DNA of 7,605 nt from Candidatus Faecousia faecipullorum (GTDB lineage Bacteria > Bacillota > Clostridia > Oscillospirales > Oscillospiraceae). Below the pieces are notes generated by a model. It did no database searches and had not been told where the DNA came from. It saw only the letters and a list, made by a program, of their open reading frames with translations. The position numbers and the translations under genes were made by a program. Numbering within the stretch: the first letter of the stretch is position 1; the number at the start of each line of letters is the position of its first letter. Positions 4,816 through 7,605 of the stretch are shown here, piece after piece. The stretch covers positions 1-7,605 of the forward strand of contig DVJG01000101.1 in the NCBI GenBank assembly GCA_018710805.1. Reading direction: 5' to 3'.

Positions 4816-6243
4816 ATGGCAAAGAAACGAAAACAAGGTTCCGGAACCCTTCGCAAACGCGCAGACGGGCGCTGGGAGGGCCGGGTTGTTATCGGCTACG
4901 ATGACAATGGTCTACCGAAAACAAAAAGTGTTCTGGGCAAAACCCGAACAGAGTGCCTGGACAAGCTAAAAAAGCTCCAGGAGGAATGCGCTCCCCCCAT
5001 CCGCAAGTGCCGTGAGGATATGCCCTTCGGAGACTGGCTGACCTTCTGGTACGAAACCTATTGTAAACCCGGACTGCAGCCACGGACGCAGGAAGGGTAT
5101 GCCGAGCGGATCTACAAACACATCATCCCCGAGTTGGGGCAAATCCCCCTGAACAAGCTAACCCAGAACGATTTACAGCAGTTCTATGCCCGCTTGAAAA
5201 CCAGTGGACGGCTCATCCGGGTAGAGCAATATGGCCCTGGTCTGTCCGACCGAATGGTGCGGGTCTGTCACGCCAGCTGTCGGGCAGCGTTGGCTCGGGC
5301 AGTACAGGAGGGGCTGATCCGCATCAATCCCGCTGCAGGCTGCAAACTGCCACCCAAGAAGAGCCGGGAAATGCAGGTACTGACCCAGGAGGAAATGCAC
5401 CGGTTTCTGGTCCAGGCAAAGCAGGATGGCTACTACGAGCTGTTCCTGCTGGAGCTGGCCACAGGCATGCGGCTAGGAGAAATTCTGGCTCTGCAGTGGA
5501 CAGACTTAACCTTCCGCACCGGCGCTCTGCAGATCAGCAAATCCATGTACTACTCCCGTGGGCAGCTGCACATCACCGAACCAAAGACCAAATCCTCCAT
5601 CCGAACTGTGATTCTGCCGGAGGTTCTCCTCAAGGTTCTGGCGGACTATCAGCAGCGAAATTCCTCCCGGTGGATGTTTCCCTCTCCCGTCAAAGAAGAC
5701 GCCCCCTTGACCCCCAACTACGCCCGCAGGAGAATGCAACAGACCTTGGCTCGGGCAGGGTGCAAGGTGGTACGCTTCCACGATCTTCGGCACACCTTCG
5801 CCACCATGGCCCTGGAACACGGTATGGATGTGAAAACCTTATCTTCCATCATCGGCCACGTTTCCTCAGCCACCACCCTGGACATTTACTCCCACGTTAC
5901 AGATTTCATGCAGCAGCAAGCCGCAGTACGAATCGACCGGCAGATCGGGAAAACGGACGCCCCCATGCCCGCTCCAGAACCGGCTCCCAAGCCAAAGCCA
6001 GCGGCCTTCTCCCCTTCCCAGCCCAAGCACCGCAAGCCCGGCACCGGCTGCCTGTACCAGATTAACGACCACCTGTGGGAAGGAAAATACTCCCCACGGG
6101 ATGCCAACGGCAAACGGATTTCCCGCAATGTCTACGCACCGACCAGAGAGGAATGCGAGGAAAAACTGATGGTGATGATTGAGGAAATGAAGAAAGAGAT
6201 TGCCGCCAAAAAAGCTGTACTCGCAGAAATTGCGCAGCTGTAA
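4816..6243 (+). CDS. Tyrosine recombinase/integrase with C-terminal arm-like extension (second of the pair)
   Basis: The product is 475 residues, about 70-90 longer than usual. The N-terminal arm-type domain (residues about 8-52, GTLRKRADGRWEGRV) and the catalytic set R219, K257, H322, R325, H348 and Y358 (TTLDIYSH) are all present, so it should be active. After the catalytic domain comes a proline- and alanine-rich linker (about 382-403), then residues 406-450 that repeat the arm-domain pattern: GTGCLYQINDHLWEGKY, a turn with DANGKR, and YAPTREECEEKL matching GKTRTECLDKL of the N-terminus. The end is a charged probable coiled coil. The start is 9 bases after the first gene's stop, with GAGG as the ribosome binding site. 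The twin arm domains suggest binding of extra DNA sites; that is inference. Confidence 0.93.
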   Translation: MAKKRKQGSGTLRKRADGRWEGRVVIGYDDNGLPKTKSVLGKTRTECLDKLKKLQEECAPPIRKCREDMPFGDWLTFWYETYCKPGLQPRTQEGYAERIYKHIIPELGQIPLNKLTQNDLQQFYARLKTSGRLIRVEQYGPGLSDRMVRVCHASCRAALARAVQEGLIRINPAAGCKLPPKKSREMQVLTQEEMHRFLVQAKQDGYYELFLLELATGMRLGEILALQWTDLTFRTGALQISKSMYYSRGQLHITEPKTKSSIRTVILPEVLLKVLADYQQRNSSRWMFPSPVKEDAPLTPNYARRRMQQTLARAGCKVVRFHDLRHTFATMALEHGMDVKTLSSIIGHVSSATTLDIYSHVTDFMQQQAAVRIDRQIGKTDAPMPAPEPAPKPKPAAFSPSQPKHRKPGTGCLYQINDHLWEGKYSPRDANGKRISRNVYAPTREECEEKLMVMIEEMKKEIAAKKAVLAEIAQL

Positions 6244-6270
6244 ACAAGGGAAAGGAACTTGGGACGGTTT

Positions 6271-6326
6271 ATTGGGCTAAATGATAACCCCCGGTAAGGC
6301 AGGATACTGGTTTACAGGGGCCCAAT
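6271..6326. terminator. Long imperfect dyad between convergent genes
   Basis: ATTGGGC (6271-6277) pairs with GCCCAAT (6320-6326), and further in CCC (6289-6291) with GGG (6317-6319) and GTAA (6294-6297) with TTAC (6312-6315). It lies between the stops of two convergent genes, so it may terminate both, although no T tract follows. It could alternatively be the recombination core or element end, since the recombinase genes stop just before it. Confidence 0.45.
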
Positions 6327-6390
6327 CTGAACAGCAATTATAACATCCTCCATAGTGCTTTTCTTTGCTTGGGTAGTTCCTAATATGGTA

Positions 6391-7605
6391 TCACATGGTG
6401 CCAATCAACCACGCAATATTATCTCTCCAGGACTCCTTCATTCCACTCTTGTTCCGCCAGATCGTCTCTGGTCCGCCCGTGCGTCTAAGGTCAATCCCCC
6501 AATGGTTGTTCTCCGCTTTGACCACCTGGGCTGTTCTGTTTTGACCACACTGATAACACCTTTTCAGATTACCAGATTCCAAAACTACTGCGCAGTAATT
6601 TTCCATAGAACGTACCTTCAACACTACGGACAAGGTTGTTTCGTAGAAGCCCGGGTCAACTTTATCCCAGCGATTGATGATAATGTACCGCTTATTGCAG
6701 ATGGGCTTTAGGGCTTCTGCGTACAGCAGCTTCAACACCTTCTCCGGGCGCAAAATATCTGCACCATCAATCAAGCACAAAATCACATTGACCGTCCGAT
6801 GATGAAGAACATATATCTTGTCTGTTAGTGTTTTTGCACTATGAAGGAAATTGTCCACACCATCTACTGGGATATCCAGATCACTCATCTTATTGGGCGA
6901 CTCAGCCTGGTTGACGCTGGAATCTGCTTCTGTACTCCCGTCATCATCAGCTGTATCATACACATAAATGCCACCTGAGATATTCTTTTTACCTGTGTAC
7001 TTTCCTTTCAATAGTGTAGGAATCATTTCCTTGCCAGACGGGGTAAATCCATATACATAGTTATGGGGATTGATCATCGTGCCATTACCCCCCATTGTAA
7101 CAAAGGTAAAACAACCGTTTTCGATAGCACGGACTTTATTGTACTTGAACCACTTATCATATACTACATTTCCGCCAGTGCAGTTCAGAATTATATCCAC
7201 TCCGTTCTGCCCATATTTACGGCTAAAAATTGCGTGATTGCAGTCGTAGCAGATGGTCAGGCCAATACGATAACCCTTATAGAGAATGGGCTGAAAGATG
7301 CTTTCTGCCATTTCACGGTAACCTACTACATCACAAGCAGAAAAATTGGTCATGGTATGCTTGATGTAATGTTTACATTTCGTTTCTGTCTCTTCTGCAA
7401 AGCTGTTTGCATAAATACACACGATTGCCCCCTGCTTATCCTCATTGCAGATTACCACTGCCCGACCGAGGTATCTGCTCAGTTCCAGCACCCTATCATA
7501 AAGATACTGAATGCTATCAGAAAAGCGAATATCGGCTGAGTAGAATGCTTCCACAAAGGGGACATAGGAAAACTCTGGGAATACTAAAATGTCGATGTCA
7601 GATGT
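6391..7605 (-). CDS. Carbon-nitrogen hydrolase (nitrilase) domain protein with CxxC extension, 5' part missing
   Basis: The minus-strand frame runs from the window edge to the TGA at 6391-6393, giving 404 residues without the start. The first 220 or so are a nitrilase-superfamily domain with the Glu-Lys-Cys triad visible: E11 in LVFPEFSYV, probable K82 in YIKHTM, and C119 in ICYDCNH. The conserved NCTGGNVVYDKWFKYNKVRAIEN block follows. Next come an acidic linker (about 218-243) and a 160-residue tail with CYQC (350 and 353) and tryptophan-rich HWGIDL, ETIWRN and ESWRD segments. Nothing indicates a start in the window. The domain order fits the C-terminal half of an RT-nitrilase defence protein (DRT type 1, UG1-like). 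A stand-alone amidase with an extension remains possible. Confidence 0.8.
   Translation of the reverse strand, partial: TSDIDILVFPEFSYVPFVEAFYSADIRFSDSIQYLYDRVLELSRYLGRAVVICNEDKQGAIVCIYANSFAEETETKCKHYIKHTMTNFSACDVVGYREMAESIFQPILYKGYRIGLTICYDCNHAIFSRKYGQNGVDIILNCTGGNVVYDKWFKYNKVRAIENGCFTFVTMGGNGTMINPHNYVYGFTPSGKEMIPTLLKGKYTGKKNISGGIYVYDTADDDGSTEADSSVNQAESPNKMSDLDIPVDGVDNFLHSAKTLTDKIYVLHHRTVNVILCLIDGADILRPEKVLKLLYAEALKPICNKRYIIINRWDKVDPGFYETTLSVVLKVRSMENYCAVVLESGNLKRCYQCGQNRTAQVVKAENNHWGIDLRRTGGPETIWRNKSGMKESWRDNIAWLIGTM

Noticed and set aside
4222..4836. Minus-strand 204-codon frame opposite the first recombinase
   Set aside because: Antisense shadow of a GC-rich coding region; no ribosome binding site or recognisable domain.
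7063..7539. Plus-strand 158-codon frame opposite the nitrilase gene
   Set aside because: Antisense to a clearly recognisable nitrilase frame; its translation has no family resemblance.

Overview
The window looks like accessory DNA from a gut-type Firmicute, probably a Clostridia member of the Ruminococcaceae/Oscillospiraceae kind. This is inferred from strong AGGAGG-type ribosome binding sites, Tn916-like integrases, Firmicute-style helix-turn-helix genes and mid-range GC; no marker gene settles it. There are no housekeeping genes, rRNAs, tRNAs or CRISPR arrays.

Left part (1 to about 1200): the right end of an IS21-family element (istB C-terminus, a small overlapping ORF, a hairpin, and 21-22 bp terminal repeats) abuts the last quarter of a type I restriction-modification hsdM. 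The beginning of hsdS follows, with a one-base frameshift near 1010, and then a short internal piece of hsdR around its DEAH motif. The restriction locus is dead. Next (1200-1750) comes a consensus sigma-A promoter with an operator-like inverted repeat, driving a truncated AlbA_2/Schlafen-type gene, and a long hairpin that probably terminates from both sides.

Middle part (1777-6243): a likely integrated mobile element. A small minus-strand gene (DUF6809-like) diverges from a two-gene operon encoding an excisionase-like HTH protein and an HTH_36 protein. A 577-nt non-coding stretch with several hairpins follows, then two adjacent tyrosine recombinases with complete catalytic sets. The second recombinase carries an unusual C-terminal extension that resembles its own N-terminal arm-type DNA-binding domain. 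No relaxase or conjugation gene is visible, so the element is either small and integrative or a remnant.

Right part (6391-7605): converging on the recombinases from the minus strand is the 3' part of a gene encoding a carbon-nitrogen hydrolase (nitrilase) domain with a C-terminal extension containing a CxxC pair. Its layout suggests the C-terminal half of an RT-nitrilase anti-phage protein (DRT type 1/UG1-like), but the RT half would lie outside the window. With the hsd and AlbA_2 remnants, the window reads as a worn defence island repeatedly hit by mobile elements.
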